From Hemerocallis citrina (Eukaryota; Streptophyta; Magnoliopsida; Asparagales; Asphodelaceae), in NCBI GenBank assembly GCA_017893485.1, contig CM030362.1, positions 36,339,565 through 36,403,564 on the forward strand: a stretch of 64,000 nucleotides of DNA, written 5' to 3'. This document shows positions 1-11,430 of this stretch, in pieces. Numbering within the stretch: position 1 is the first letter of the stretch; each line of letters begins with the position of its first letter. The position numbers were made by a program, and so were the translations under genes. Under the pieces are notes generated by a model. That model was not told where the DNA came from, searched no databases, and saw only the letters and a program-made list of their open reading frames with translations.

Positions 1-911
1 TTAATTTTAACAATATTTATTTCAGCTTATCAGCATATATCCCAAACTTCTCCACATTTGCAAGTGATTTAATTAAATTGGTTAATCTATATTTCCTGAA
101 AAAGTTTAGTTAAAATATAGGTGTTTTTCTTACAATTTAATTCTCTTTCTAAATAGTGTTGCATCATTTTGTGTGTGTGTGTGTGCACCTGCGTGTCATT
201 AGCCGTAACTGCCCACGTTTAGTGGTGCAGTGGGTGTGTGGATAAATTGTGTGTTGTAGGGTATATAACGAGATGGAGACCACGTATAGTGGTGGTATGC
301 ATTTTCTGTGGTGTGCATGAGAGTGTGCCGTGTGCATGTGCATGTGCGTGTTTGTTTGGTTTTCAGCATCCAAAGTGGCTGGTGTTTTCATTTTTAGTAA
401 ACTCATAGGACAGTCATAAATTCACAAAGAATATGAGCTCTATGAGTGAGCTAAGATGGACATAACTCAGTTTGTAATTTGTCAAAAGAGGTGCTCTCAT
501 TGAGGAAGAGTGATGAATAGCTAACTGGAAGAAAACTGTACTATTGGTTATATTCAGGCATAATTCCAAACTGTTCATGATAGGTAGAGCTGAAGTTCAG
601 TCAAAGATGGTTAAACAGTTAAATTCCAGCATGTTTTCTTGGATGCAGTTTAATTTTGTTTCGTGAAAGTTTCTGTCATCATAAAAAATTATGTTCCAAA
701 CAACTGAAAAACAAGTCATAATGCAACGAGTATGCAGGCCTATGGATTACCTGACATGACTGAGAGTTGAAAATGATTTAATTGGCACAGCTCGGTTTCT
801 TTTGAAAATATTTTAGTAGCTACTGCTTGCTGCTTGATTAAATTTCTCTGTGAGGGAGAAAACTTTCCGGTAATTTATTGCATCGGAAAATCTTTCTGGT
901 TATTTTTGTAG
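1..911. other. Inferred intron before the last ABCA2-like exon
   Basis: No coding similarity is visible here. The stretch holds a GT/GTGC-rich simple-repeat patch around 170-350 and ends in a T-rich tract and AG at 910-911, a good 3' splice site for the exon that follows. The preceding exon of the transporter must lie left of the window. Confidence 0.6.
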
Positions 912-1160
912 ATACCTAAGGGAGCTAGATTTGTGGGGATCCCAGGAACTGAATCTTCCGAGAATCCAAGAGGTCTTATGGTAGAAGTCTACTGGGAACA
1001 GGATGATACGGGCAGTCTATGTATTTCTGGCCACTCAGCCGAAACTTCTATTCCTCCGACTGTTCAATTTTCAGCAAATCCTGTCGTTCCAAGAAATCCC
1101 CGTGGCTCTCAACCAGTTGGGTTTGTCATCAATCCCGACCAAATTATAGATGGCCAGTGA
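912..1160 (+). CDS. ABCA2-like: ABCA2-like ABC transporter, last exon (partial gene)
   Basis: This is the C-terminal exon of a plant subfamily-A half-size ABC transporter of the ABCA2 group, an ATP-driven membrane transporter family with poorly defined substrates. The exon opens at 912 after an AG acceptor, reads I-P-K-G-A-R-F-V-G-I-P-G-T-E, and continues through ENPRGLMVEVYWEQDD and GSLCISGHS to a TGA at 1158-1160. These blocks form the conserved tail of plant ABCA2 proteins, downstream of the nucleotide-binding domain. There is no ATG because the exon is internal; all membrane and ATPase exons are upstream of the window. It reads without a stop, so this copy may be functional. A decayed copy in the same orientation lies at 16693-19747. 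The family call is recognition from memory, not a database search. Confidence 0.8.
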   Translation: MPKGARFVGIPGTESSENPRGLMVEVYWEQDDTGSLCISGHSAETSIPPTVQFSANPVVPRNPRGSQPVGFVINPDQIIDGQ

Positions 1161-1891
1161 CTGGTGATGGCTAATTATTTCAGTGATGATTGGGAGATAA
1201 TTCTTAATGCATATAGATATAGACTTTTGAGTTTTGATGCTTTTAAGTCTTAAGGTATATATAAACATTCATACAGGAAAAGTGGGAAAAGAGCCGTCAG
1301 GCCATTGTTGCATGTACTTGCTGTAAATTTTATAGAACCAAGCTGTTTAATACTAAGACATTGCAAATATTTATTGTGAAAGAGACTTGTGAGTTTGGAA
1401 AAGTGCAATTTATTACTACTCTATTTAACTAAAAAAAGTCTTATTCTTGAGTATTATAAAAAAGATTATTGACAAAGATTAAAGAGAGAAGGGTAAATTT
1501 TACTAAACGCACTGAGTTTTGAGGCTTTGGCAACTAACTCCCGAGTTTAGGATTGGCAGTAAACGCCCTGAGGATTGTTTTCTACAATTCTACTGCAATA
1601 CATTGTGTATATTTAAAAATGACAATTTTGCCTCCAGATCATTTAATCTCAAAGTATCTCAAGACGAATTTTTATTAGAAAAGTTTTTTATGCGAAACGT
1701 TATGTTGAAAATACAATAATTATGATTTCTGAATGGCTTTCTCTAACATTTTTGTATTTGCATTAAAAAATATCCATAGGGGTTTAGTGCCAATTTTAAA
1801 ACTCGGGGTTAGTTGTCAAGGCATGAAAAATTAGGAGAGTTAAGTCAAATTTATCCAACAGAAAACGGGGGAAAAAGTAGGTGAAAAAAAT
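1161..1891. other. 3' flank of the ABCA2-like gene, no gene seen
   Basis: AT-rich sequence following the stop codon, probably 3' UTR and then intergenic DNA. Short ORFs here have no recognisable domain. It ends at the target duplication of the LINE. Confidence 0.5.
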
Positions 1892-2291
1892 GGAGATAAG
1901 ATTTTTTTTTTTTTGGGATAAAAGATGACCTTCGTCATCGTTTCATTAATGATAATTAACGAAACAGAAAAGTACAGAATAACATCCTTAGTAATAGCAT
2001 ATCGCTCCACTAATGCAACAACCAAACATCATTACAACATCAAAATAACGAAATACATGAGATATCATCAGAACAACCAAAAGTACTTCAAAAGCCGAAG
2101 AGCATCCCCCGAACGTGATCAAGAGATCTATGCCGCTACTCCACCTCGTCCAGCTTCAGCTTTTTCTTCGCACCTATGTAACCTGCCCAATCATGTATGA
2201 GAAGAACAGTAAATCTATAACGAATATTTCGAAAACATAGGTCGTTCCGGTCTAGCCATAGACTCCATAAGGTTGCCGCTACTGCTATTTC

Positions 2292-5200
2292 TTATGCATG
2301 TCTATCCTCTTTCCTGACTAGAACCTCCCTCCACTGACCCCAAACCTCCGAACTTGATCTAGGACTTTGTGTACACCCAAAACCCTTACAGACTATCTCC
2401 CAAGTAAGAGCAGCCCTAGGACACGTGAATAGTATGTGTGTGGTGTCTTCGTCCGCGTCCAAACATCTAGCGCATCTAACATCGATTTGCATATTTCTTT
2501 TCATGAGGTTAACTTTAGAGAGGATTGCGTCGTTGTGCACTAACCAGCTAAAAACTCTGACTTTAAGCAGAACCGTTAACCCCCATATGATGTTCTCCTC
2601 TTTACATCTCAGCCCTCCGTCATTGAGCCATTTGTACATTGACGATACTGAGTATGTTTTTGATGCGTTGATATTCCACCATCTTTCATCCGTACCATTT
2701 GCGGTATGGTCCCCCTCTGCTTGCATCGGCCTATTTAGATCCTCAAACTGATCAATACTTTCAGGCGTCGGTCGATCTGAGATGACCAGCCTAAGTCTTC
2801 CATTCTTCCAAACGTCCGCCACCAGAGAATCATTGTTTACAGTCACTGCCGCTGCTTGCGGGAAGTGGTTCTCTAGCGATCTGCTCCCGCACCACTTATC
2901 TCTCCAAAATCTAGTACTCATACGTTCCCAATCTTGCACCTGGTATTAGTGTGGAAGATATCTCCCTGTTTCGCTACTTCTGTCCAAATAAACAAAACTT
3001 TTCCGTATGAGCTTCTCCCTCCAAAACGGTATTTTTTTTCCTTTTACGGTACCAGTCGAAGGAATAACCCCACCAGCCTTTTCGTCGTTTAGAGATCTTC
3101 CACCACCATTTACTAAGCATCGCCCTATTCATGACGTGTAAATTAAGGATTCTTAATCCTCCAAAGTCTATTCTCTTATAGACTATATCCCATCTTACCA
3201 GGTGGACCCCTTTGCTAGCTTCATCCACTTCCTTCCACAAGAATCTTCTTCTGAGTTTGTCTATCTTATTGGTAACCCACTTTGGCAATTCGAAGATCGA
3301 CATTAGATAGATAGGAATCGCGCTAAGGACTGAGTTGAGTAACGTGATCCTTCCTCCTAATGGTAGGAATCGGCTCTTTCAACCAGCCAGTTTCTTCTCT
3401 ATCTTTTCAATAAGAGGGATCCAATCCTCTTTTAACAGTGGCCCTGGTCTAATTGGCGACCCCAAATATTTGATCGGGAAAACTCTCATCTCGCACCCTA
3501 ATATCGTAGTGATGGTGTTGAGGGATGTATCTAGATGGTCGCTAATAGGGATTGCACAACTTTTCTTTAGATTTATTTTCAGTCCCGACCAAGCTTGGAA
3601 GCAGTCCAGTGCGGCCTTAAGAGCTATCGCTTCCTCCTCTTTTGCCTTTCCAAACAGAAGAGTGTCGTCAGCATATTGTAGAATTGACATAGGCTGAGCG
3701 ATTCCTTTAATCTCGATCACCCTTATGACATTATTCTCTTGTCCCCTCCTTATCATTTCTGCCAGCCCATCCGCCACGATGGCGAATAAAAGTGACGACA
3801 GCGGATCCCCTTGCCTGAGTCCTCGTTGACACTTAATCTCTTTTCCTTGCCACCCGTTAACATGAATGAACGCTTTCCCTCCTTGAACGCAAGTTTTGAT
3901 CCATGCTCGCCATTTTGCTCCAAAACCTTTGAGTTGTAGTGCCTCGTCCAGACATTCCCAATGCACTGAATCGTATGCCTTTTTAAAGTCTATCTTAAGT
4001 AGGAACAGTGGCGGATCCAGGAATTTAGTTCAGTGGGGTCCTTATACAAAAATAAATACGATAACAATTAAGAAAGTACAATACTAAAATAAATAAGAAA
4101 TGTTTTACATTCTAAATTTGCTCCCTACGAGTTTTCATCTTTTGAAATTGATTTATTACATCTTCATTAGTAACATTGGCAAGAGCTTCCTTATTAAAAT
4201 TTCATTTATTAAAATTTTACTACCAACAAAGTCACTAAGTGATTAATATTTATCATTAATCATTTATATAGACAAATTTAAATTCATATAAATTTAAATT
4301 CATACAATACGTCCCTAGTCTAAAATCCATTCCAAACTTTCCAAACAAGACAAGGTGCAATCTTTCAAATAAACATTATGTGTTACCCTAACAAGGAACA
4401 ATAATTTAACTAGAAAACTTTAGTACACTTCCCAAACTTTCCCTAGTTAGTACATTTTCACATAGCTAGAAATATAGAAACACTCCTTTCATTCACATAG
4501 CATGTGCCCAAAAATTCTAAAGCTAACGCACTCATTATTATTTCAATTTGGTTTCTATCTCCTAAATGCTAAATCTATCACTTCTAGTGTAAAGAGAATT
4601 GTCTACTCTTCTTACTACACCAATTCACAACTAAAAGTTTCAAATCATACAAACACATAAACTTAAAGAAAACCAAACTCACCGTAGTGTAGCTCTTTGC
4701 CCAAATCGACACCACCCGGCTGTGGAGGACCCTTCTATTACCTTACCCCCAAAATTAATTGAAAAATAGTTGAAGATTGGAGTGGTGGGGAGACTTAGGG
4801 TTTGGATCGGGATGGGTTCGATCGCCAGAGAAAAAAAAAGGGAAAGGGAAAACAAATCTGATCGAACGAAGGGGAAGGAGAGAAAAAAAAAGATTGGAAA
4901 ATTATCCATAAGCCCCTCCTTGACTCTTATACTATTTTTAGGTCCTTAAAGTTCAACTTTTCAGTGGGGTCCGCGGACCCCACTGAACGTATACTAGATC
5001 CGCCCCTGAGTAGGAATCCGTCTGATTTTTCTTTGCACCCCCTGTAAACGATTTCGTGTGCTGATGCTAGACTATCCATAATATCTCTTCCGCAAATAAA
5101 GTCGCTTTGCGAATGGGCCACCACGTCATCTAGATGTGGTGACAATCTTTGGGCCAACACTTTCGTAATTATTTTGAAGGATCCATTTAGTGAGCTAATT

Positions 5201-6744
5201 ATTCTTAGATCTTCAAACGTGAGCACTTCTTCCTTCTTAGGGATCAACGTAATGTTGGCATAGTTTAGCCTGTCTAGATTTGCTCTTCCATCATACAGCT
5301 CTTTGAAGATGTTCATAAGATTCGCCTTGACAATCTTCCAATAGCATTTGTAAAAGAAAATCGGCAACCCATCTGGACCGGGCGCCTTATCCTGTCCGAG
5401 CTGATTGATTGCTTTGTGTACTTCCTCTTCTGCAAACCTACTTTCAATTCCCTCGCTGCCGTCTATTCTAGTGGAGCTCCACATTTCGGACCACAGATTA
5501 CATCTAGAAGAACTCCTTCTGCCCAGAATTTCGTGATACTTCTTGTCTAAATGCTCTCTGATGATGTCATCATTCTCTGTCCATGTTCCACCAACGAACA
5601 ATCCCGCAATATGATTTTGTCTTCTTCTTCCGTTTGCCACCTTATGAAAGAATTTAGTATTTGCGTCCCCTTCCTTGAGCCATTGTATTCTAGATCTTTG
5701 TTTCCAATATAACTCCTTCATTGATTCTATATTCATTACCTCTAATCTACACGCATCCATCTCATCTTTTTTTGTCTCCAAAAGATCCCTGTCCTCTTGC
5801 ATGGTCTCCAATTCATGAATCCTATTGCCAAGTGCCTTCTTTCTAATTTTGACTTTTCCAAACTTCTGTTTAGCCCAAACCTTTAGAGCCCTACGCAGAC
5901 GTCTTGTCTTTTCCACCTAGATTCCAACTGCCGTTGTCTCATTATTGTGTCCATTCCATGACTCTTCAATTACATGTGGTGTTTTGCTTATCGTCGTCCA
6001 GGATTTTTCGAATCTAAAAAAGAAATTCCTGTTTCTATTGACCTCCCCGCAGTCTTTGATGAGAGGCAAATGGTCTGACGTGTATCGAACTGCGGTCCTC
6101 ACTCTTGCAACTGGAAACGCGTCTTCCCATTCATTAGACACCAGAATCCTGTCTAGCTTGGCCAGAGTCGGGTTGCGTTGCATATTAGACCAAGTGAATT
6201 TTCTGTCGCCCATCTCTAGTTCTATTAACTCTAAATAGTCTATAGTGCTATTGAAAATCTCCTGGTCGCTGTGGCTATGTCCTCTACCTCTATGCTCGTC
6301 TTGATACCGAGTGACGTTGAAGTCCCCTCCTACTATCCAAGGTCGATCCCATCTGTTTCTGATATCCTTGAGTTCTATCCACAAATCTTTTCGCATTCTT
6401 GAGTCGCATGGGCCGTAGACACTAGTAACCACTTGTTCCCAATCATCACATCTCCTTCTTAATCTAATGAATGCCGTGAAATTTCCAACGTAATCGTCCA
6501 TAATCTCAGACAGTTTCATATCCGCCATAATTGCTATACCCCCCGACAGGCCCACTACAGCTGTAATCCTCCAATCAAAATCTTCCGCCCATTTTAGCCC
6601 TCTAAAATCTTCAATGGATGGATACTCTATACTAGTTTCTTGCAACCCGCAAATAGTAGGGCAGATTTTATTAATAGTATTACTAATTGACCTTTTTTTT
6701 GTTTTTTGCCTCATCCCTCTTACATTCCAGAAAATGTGTACCAT
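2292..6744 (-). pseudogene. LINE ORF2: endonuclease-reverse transcriptase, broken and interrupted
   Basis: The catalytic polyprotein of the LINE. Endonuclease occupies 6744-5917 (start IFWNVRGM, then GLQET, GGDFNV and SDHLPL, the exonuclease/endonuclease/phosphatase fold). A TAG at 5917-5919 separates it from the reverse transcriptase in the same frame (KAPGPDGLP, ITLIPKKE). The hAT-like insertion plus duplication adds 1011 bases, a multiple of three, so the frame resumes on the far side, with QRGLRQGDPLS and the catalytic QYADD near 3670. A TGA at 3379-3381 sits where this family usually has tryptophan. A shift between 2974 and 2939 precedes the terminal zinc-binding block (CARCLDADEDTTHILFTC). 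All lesions suggest long inactivity. Confidence 0.9.
4006..5008. mobile_element. Non-autonomous hAT-like transposon inside the LINE
   Basis: Bounded by a perfect 8-bp TSD, AGTAGGAA (3998-4005 and 5009-5016), with terminal inverted repeats CAGTGGCGGATCCAG at the left and CAGGGGCGGATCTAG (reverse complement) at the right. An 8-bp TSD and CAG-type ends fit the hAT superfamily. The 1003-bp interior is AT-rich and has no transposase. It inserted into an existing LINE. Confidence 0.93.
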
Positions 6745-6956
6745 TAAAAAACTAACTGTGACACTTAACCTCTATCACCTCAGGGAAATCCTCCGGATTA
6801 TGCGATCGTAAGTCTAGACTCCCCTCTAATGATGGCTAAGTTTTCTAACTGTTCCACCCTAGATGAACCCATGGCTAGACCGTAAAGACTAGCGAAATAA
6901 ATAAGCGAATCATCATTTAAGGAATTTAGAACAGACATATCATTAATTAAAATAAC

Positions 6957-8851
6957 TCATCCAGAAGAATCCTGCTCCTTTGCTCTGGACGTCATCTTGG
7001 TTAGCTCTTCTTGGTTCGCGTTATGCAATCCCCTCTTATACATCTGTCTCTTTCGCTTTCTCTGATACTCTGTAACTTTCATGTTGGTGCTGTTGCTGAC
7101 GCTCCCCCTAACCTCCATCTCCCCAGCCTCTGTTTCTGTTTCAGAAATTATGTTGTCCTCTCGGACGCCGTCTAGCACTCCAATAATCCCTCCACAAGAA
7201 TCTGGATCAGTAGACTGTTGTATTACTTGTACCAGTTGATTGTTGCCTTCTGCATTTTGAATTTTCGAAGCCTCCTCAGATGGACTGGGTTGTTCTTTCA
7301 GAGCACCGCTCTTTTGATGGGCTTCGTTAGCACTCGGTCCATTTATCTGCAACATTGGTCCTTTGTTTTGAATTAAAGTGGTCAGAGCTAATCTGATGGA
7401 TTCTTCGATATCACTCTTTGAAAATTGCATCCAATCTTCTTGACTTAAACCCATTCTTTGGTAGCCTCGAGCCCCCCACTGTCACATCGCATCAAAATCC
7501 CAGTCGTCTTTCCCTTTTTCCTCGTATGAGATGTCACATCGCCTCCTGTTAACATTTCCCTCCTCAATTTGCGCTCCACGTCCTGTCTCTGTTGAGGAAA
7601 CCAGCTATTGATCTGTTCACTTTTGCCTCGCTCACATGGGGTTGGCAGATGACAGGCTTTTTGAATTAGACGCTCATGATTTAACTTTGGATTGATGTGT
7701 GGCGGGTCGTTTGCTCTGACCAGATGCCGAGATGGATGGCTAGGATTCGTGTCGCCCAAATCCAAGGGCCTGATTATGTCTTCAACCTCCCGCTCCCCAT
7801 TCATGCTGTCGACGTCATTCTCCTCCACCATTGTTGTTTCTCGAAACAATACGCTCTTTTTGGCCTCGATGATTACCTTCACTTCGTACACTTCGTCTTC
7901 GAAGTCTACTCTGATTTTGGAGGGAATGTCTGTCGTGTTCGTGACCCCAATGCGCAGTCGAGCGAACGATCGAGTAGAGTGCATGAGCATTCCCTTGTCT
8001 ATTTAGACGAGCAAACCGAAGCTACGAATCACGTTCTGGAAACCCGAGCGTACCCAACAATGGAACGGAAGATTGTAGAGTCGAATCCACACTGAAGGGA
8101 AAGCTTCTGCTTTGAGCGATCCAAACTCTCTCAACCACTGTCTGAAGGTGATGAAAAACTCCAATCCCTGTGAGTCCCTCCCTTCCAACCCCTTCATCCT
8201 AATCGCCTCTGCCGCCGTCTAATCATCGCTGCAATGGACGAAGAACCAATTCTCAGTGATGTTTTGCACCACCCAGGATGGTTTTGAGGGGGATACCAAT
8301 GCCGCGGTGAGTAGCTCCGAGATATCCTTTGCATTGGGGTTACCCGTTTGAGCTTTCACCACCATGCTGCCCTTGTATCTTCTTTCGAAGTCCGCCATTA
8401 GAGGAGTTGGCATAATCGTAGCCTTGATGACTCTACCCTCGCCAACGAAGCTCTCCTGTGTTTTGCTTGCTTCCAACATCAGCGATGCTACTGGCAACGG
8501 AGGTTCTTTGGACGACGACGCTGAGATGGCCTTGTTCTTGGGACAAGTCGTAGAGATGTGGCCAGAATTTTTACACACGTAGCAGAACCAATCATTCTTG
8601 CACGTGTTGATAGAGTGGCCGACTTTGGCACACTTATGGCATGATTGACGGCCGTCAACCTTCGTATCTCTTGATGCACTCTGGCTCCCCACCCTCTCAA
8701 TGCTCTTGCTAGGTTTGTGAGTTTTCTTCGGCTTGACCAGAATCCATTCACCCTCTTCGTTTTCCCGCTTCCTAAGGATCTCTTCCTCTTTCGATACCGA
8801 CCGCCGATGATTTCTATGTTCGACTCTGTCTTTGTGTTCACCTCTGATCAC
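6957..8851 (-). pseudogene. LINE ORF1: zinc-knuckle and DUF4283-like protein, broken
   Basis: Degenerate first ORF of the LINE, the RNA-binding partner of the retrotransposition complex. Two CCHC knuckles are readable near the 5' end (CHKCAKVGHSINTC and CYVCKNSGHISTTC, about residues 70-105). A DUF4283-like block follows, including VWIRLYNLPFHCWV near 8100, then a basic, low-complexity tail ending at 6957. The frame is broken by a TAG at 8219-8221, a TAA at 8003-8005 and a shift near 7450. Here the knuckles precede the DUF4283-like block, whereas in many plant L1 elements they follow it. No ATG is visible at the 5' end. Confidence 0.8.
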
Positions 8852-8867
8852 CTAGGGAGATAAGATT

Positions 8868-9281
8868 GTCTGAACCATTGTCTATACAATATCTTAGAGC
8901 AACTCGAATGGGACAGGAAAAATGGAGTCCACTAATTTTATGAAATGTGATGGAAAAGCGGTGCTCCAATGGGTGGGAACGAGATGCCCTAAAATTGAAG
9001 AAATTTGCAAATGGTTTCTCTAAAATTGAAGTGCCATCTCCATTCCCTATTTTCATAGTAATAAATTTTATTTCTTGCCCCTCCATTCAATCTTTCCCTC
9101 AATAAATAGAATTTTGCACAACTATTTTGTTCATACTAAAATTTTTACATTAGTAAAATGCACACAAAAAGTTCAATCTTTATTTTACAAGACAAATGTT
9201 AAAATTATCTATATATAAATTCAGAAATTACTTGTACAAAAATAAAATAACACTAATTAAAAATCCTATCATATTTAGATA
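8868..9281. other. AT-rich spacer, no gene
   Basis: Between the LINE and the Copia scrap. The start (TTAGAGCAACTCGAATGGG near 8893) resembles a Tourist-type MITE end, but I find no matching second end. Confidence 0.4.
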
Positions 9282-10067
9282 ATTGTTACGATATTGGAGC
9301 ATATCCAAACAATTTTTCAAAAGGAGTGAGATTATCAAGAACTGTGGATGGGGTTCTATTTATCAAATGTGCAGCGGCCAAAACACTCTCTCTCCAAATA
9401 TAAATCGGTAGATTTGCTTGAAATCTTAAAGCACGAGCAACATTTAAGAGGTGTTTGTGTTTTCTCTCGACTCTCCCATTTTGTTGTGGAGTTCCAACAC
9501 ATGAGGTTTGAAACAAAATGCCAGAGGCAGAAAAATAATCAAGCAAACAATTGAATTTTGTTCCGTTATCACTCCTTACGATTTTGATAGTTTGAGAGAA
9601 TTGGCGTTCAACCATGGCTAGGAAGGACATAAATACGAAAAATCTCCAATTTATCAACCATCAAATAAACCCACACAGATCGAGAAAAATCATCCACAAT
9701 AGTAAAAAAATATCGAGCACCACAAGAGGATTTATGTTTGTAAGGACCCTATAGATCAATATGAATCAATTCAAAAAATCGACGAGCTTTATTGTTACTC
9801 AAAGGAAATCTATCTCTTGGTTGTTTAGCGTGAAAACAAACTTCACATGCTTTATTCAAACTACCTCTAAGATTACAAACTGGTGGAAGCAATTTCACTA
9901 CTTTCTCAGAAGGATGCCCCATTCTATTATGCCAAAGTGCCAAAGAAGAAGCTTCTCCATCAACTGTGACTGCCTGAACTGAGCTCGGCTCCCTGAAGTA
10001 GTAGAGTCTATCTTGCTTACTTCCCGTTCCAAAAGACTCCATCAATTTGCTCCAATATCGTAACAAT
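9282..10067 (-). pseudogene. Ty1/Copia fragment: GAG-pre-integrase and integrase core
   Basis: A fragment of a Copia polyprotein on the minus strand. 10066-9749 carries the GAG-pre-integrase zinc region (ALWHNRMGHPS, then CEVCFHAKQPR). 9657-9286 carries the integrase core (KIVRSDNGTKF, GTPQQNGRVERKH, INRTPSTVLDNLTPFEKLFGYAP). The two parts lie in different frames and the coding match stops abruptly after GYAP. No protease, reverse transcriptase or LTR is attached. The fragment is bracketed by an exact 20-bp inverted repeat (9282-9301 and 10048-10067), unusual for a random LTR-element remnant. Confidence 0.85.
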
Positions 10068-10388
10068 AATAGAACACTTCATAAATCAATCTCTGTAGGC
10101 AAGGTCTAGATGCATGATCTTGAATCACATAATTTGTTTTGAACATATTAAATTGATCGTAGTATGGATTTGGATGATTAGCACATGCATAATACTTACT
10201 TTATCTCATGGATGACATTGGACATGTCTGTATCCACAAAACATTCTTTCAACTGATCCTAAAGTCTGGCCAGAACAATTTATTGTATTCATTTCAGAAC
10301 TATTCAATTTGGTCTTATTACTATTTTATAAATAACATAAGGGAACTTGTAGCGTAGTTAAGTAATATTGAAACTTGATTACCACTAA
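10068..10388. other. Spacer, no gene
   Basis: AT-rich DNA between the Copia scrap and a MITE. I see no coding region, repeat or RNA signature. Confidence 0.4.
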
Positions 10389-10991
10389 GAGCATCCACTA
10401 TCGTTGGTCAATAGTCAAATTTTGCAAAATTTGGCTAATGATAGCCCACTATCGTTGTCTATATATTCAAAATTTATAATAGAAAGTAACATTACCCTTC
10501 CAAATATAGCCGGAAATTTGAGAATATGCAAATTATAGAAGAGGGACATCTTGTTCTGTCTTGATTATTATTTTTTATTTAATATGGACGAACGAAAGAA
10601 GTTATTATGTCCGCCTGTTTTTTAAAATTAAAAAAAAGTATTAGAAAAAAAAGATAGTGGATTTTTTTATTGGATTAGAAAAGATAGTGGATTAAAAAAG
10701 AATAGAAAAGAAAACATAGTGGATTAGAAAGAAAAAAATTGATCTTTTGTCCGCCCGAAAAGTTGTTTAATTTTTTTGTTTTTGTTTTGGTAAGGCAGTA
10801 TCCGATCTTCCGTTCTAGGTTTTTTTTAATTCTTAAAAAAATTGATGGTTAGACGAAAGATGTTGTTCCGTCTTATTTTTAATTATGTCTAAGTTCTCAA
10901 ATATGGCTCTAATAATAGCTGCTCTCTTTGTTTAAAGCTATTTTTCAAATGCCAATTTTGTAAAATTTAACTCCAACAATAGTGGATGCTC
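10389..10991. mobile_element. Tourist-type (PIF/Harbinger) MITE
   Basis: A 603-bp element with inverted ends GAGCATCCACTATCGTTGG and GAGCATCCACTATTGTTGG (right end read in reverse), flanked by the 3-bp TSD TAA at 10386-10388 and 10992-10994. This TSD and end type are typical of PIF/Harbinger MITEs. No ORF. Its right TSD is immediately followed by the Gypsy TSD. Confidence 0.88.
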
Positions 10992-10999
10992 TAACATGG

Positions 11000-11416
11000 T
11001 GTCAGACGGTGGGTCGTGGTGGATTCTGGATCGGGGCATGGTGTTGTTGGTGCTGGTAGGAAGGGGAAAGAGGGATTGGGGGAAGAAGATAAGAGAAGAG
11101 AATAAGGGAAGATTAGAGAAGATAGAAGGAGATTTTTATTGATTGATTGATCCTTTCTGGAGTTACAGCTCATGTATATATAGAGAATCAAGAAGCCTGT
11201 GCAACACACACACTAGTACTTCCCTCCCTAGCTCCTCCCGCTCAACTTTCAATTCAAATAAAGTGCGCTAAGCGCGTACACATGACTCACTACAGACTCC
11301 TTCAACAACTGACTACTCTGCTCTTAAATCTAACTCATGTATCTCCTATCTCCTGTGGATGGCTTCTCCCACTGTGGTCGACGATCGGTGCTAACAAACC
11401 GGTGGCGCCCCTAACA
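11000..11416 (-). repeat. 3' LTR of the Gypsy element
   Basis: 417 bp, starting TGTCAG and ending TAACA on the plus strand. It is almost identical to the partner at 16072; the main visible difference is a short missing AG-rich duplication. A TATATATA promoter motif lies near 11174. Confidence 0.95.
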
Positions 11417-11430
11417 ACTCCCCTTCCCTT
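11417..11430 (-). promoter_or_regulatory. Polypurine tract
   Basis: The minus strand reads AAGGGAAGGGGAGT directly against the 3' LTR, the plus-strand priming site of the element. Confidence 0.9.

Larger units (their letters stand above)
1904..8855 (-). mobile_element. L1-type LINE retrotransposon, decayed
   Basis: A non-LTR retrotransposon inserted in reverse. Its 3' poly(A) appears as a T run up to 1914, and the element is bounded by a perfect 12-bp TSD, GGAGATAAGATT, at 1892-1903 and 8856-8867. The order on the minus strand is a nucleic-acid-binding ORF1 with zinc knuckles, then apurinic-type endonuclease, reverse transcriptase and a C-terminal zinc-binding region. In-frame stops and frameshifts show it is dead. 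A hAT-like element (4006-5008) interrupts the reverse transcriptase; without it the LINE is about 5.9 kb, close to the usual plant L1 size. ORF1 is open to the 5' end without an ATG, so a small 5' truncation is likely. Confidence 0.93.

Noticed and set aside
164..406. 80-codon minus-strand ORF rich in His and Thr
   Set aside because: It is a by-product of a GT/CA-rich simple repeat inside an inferred intron and has no domain.
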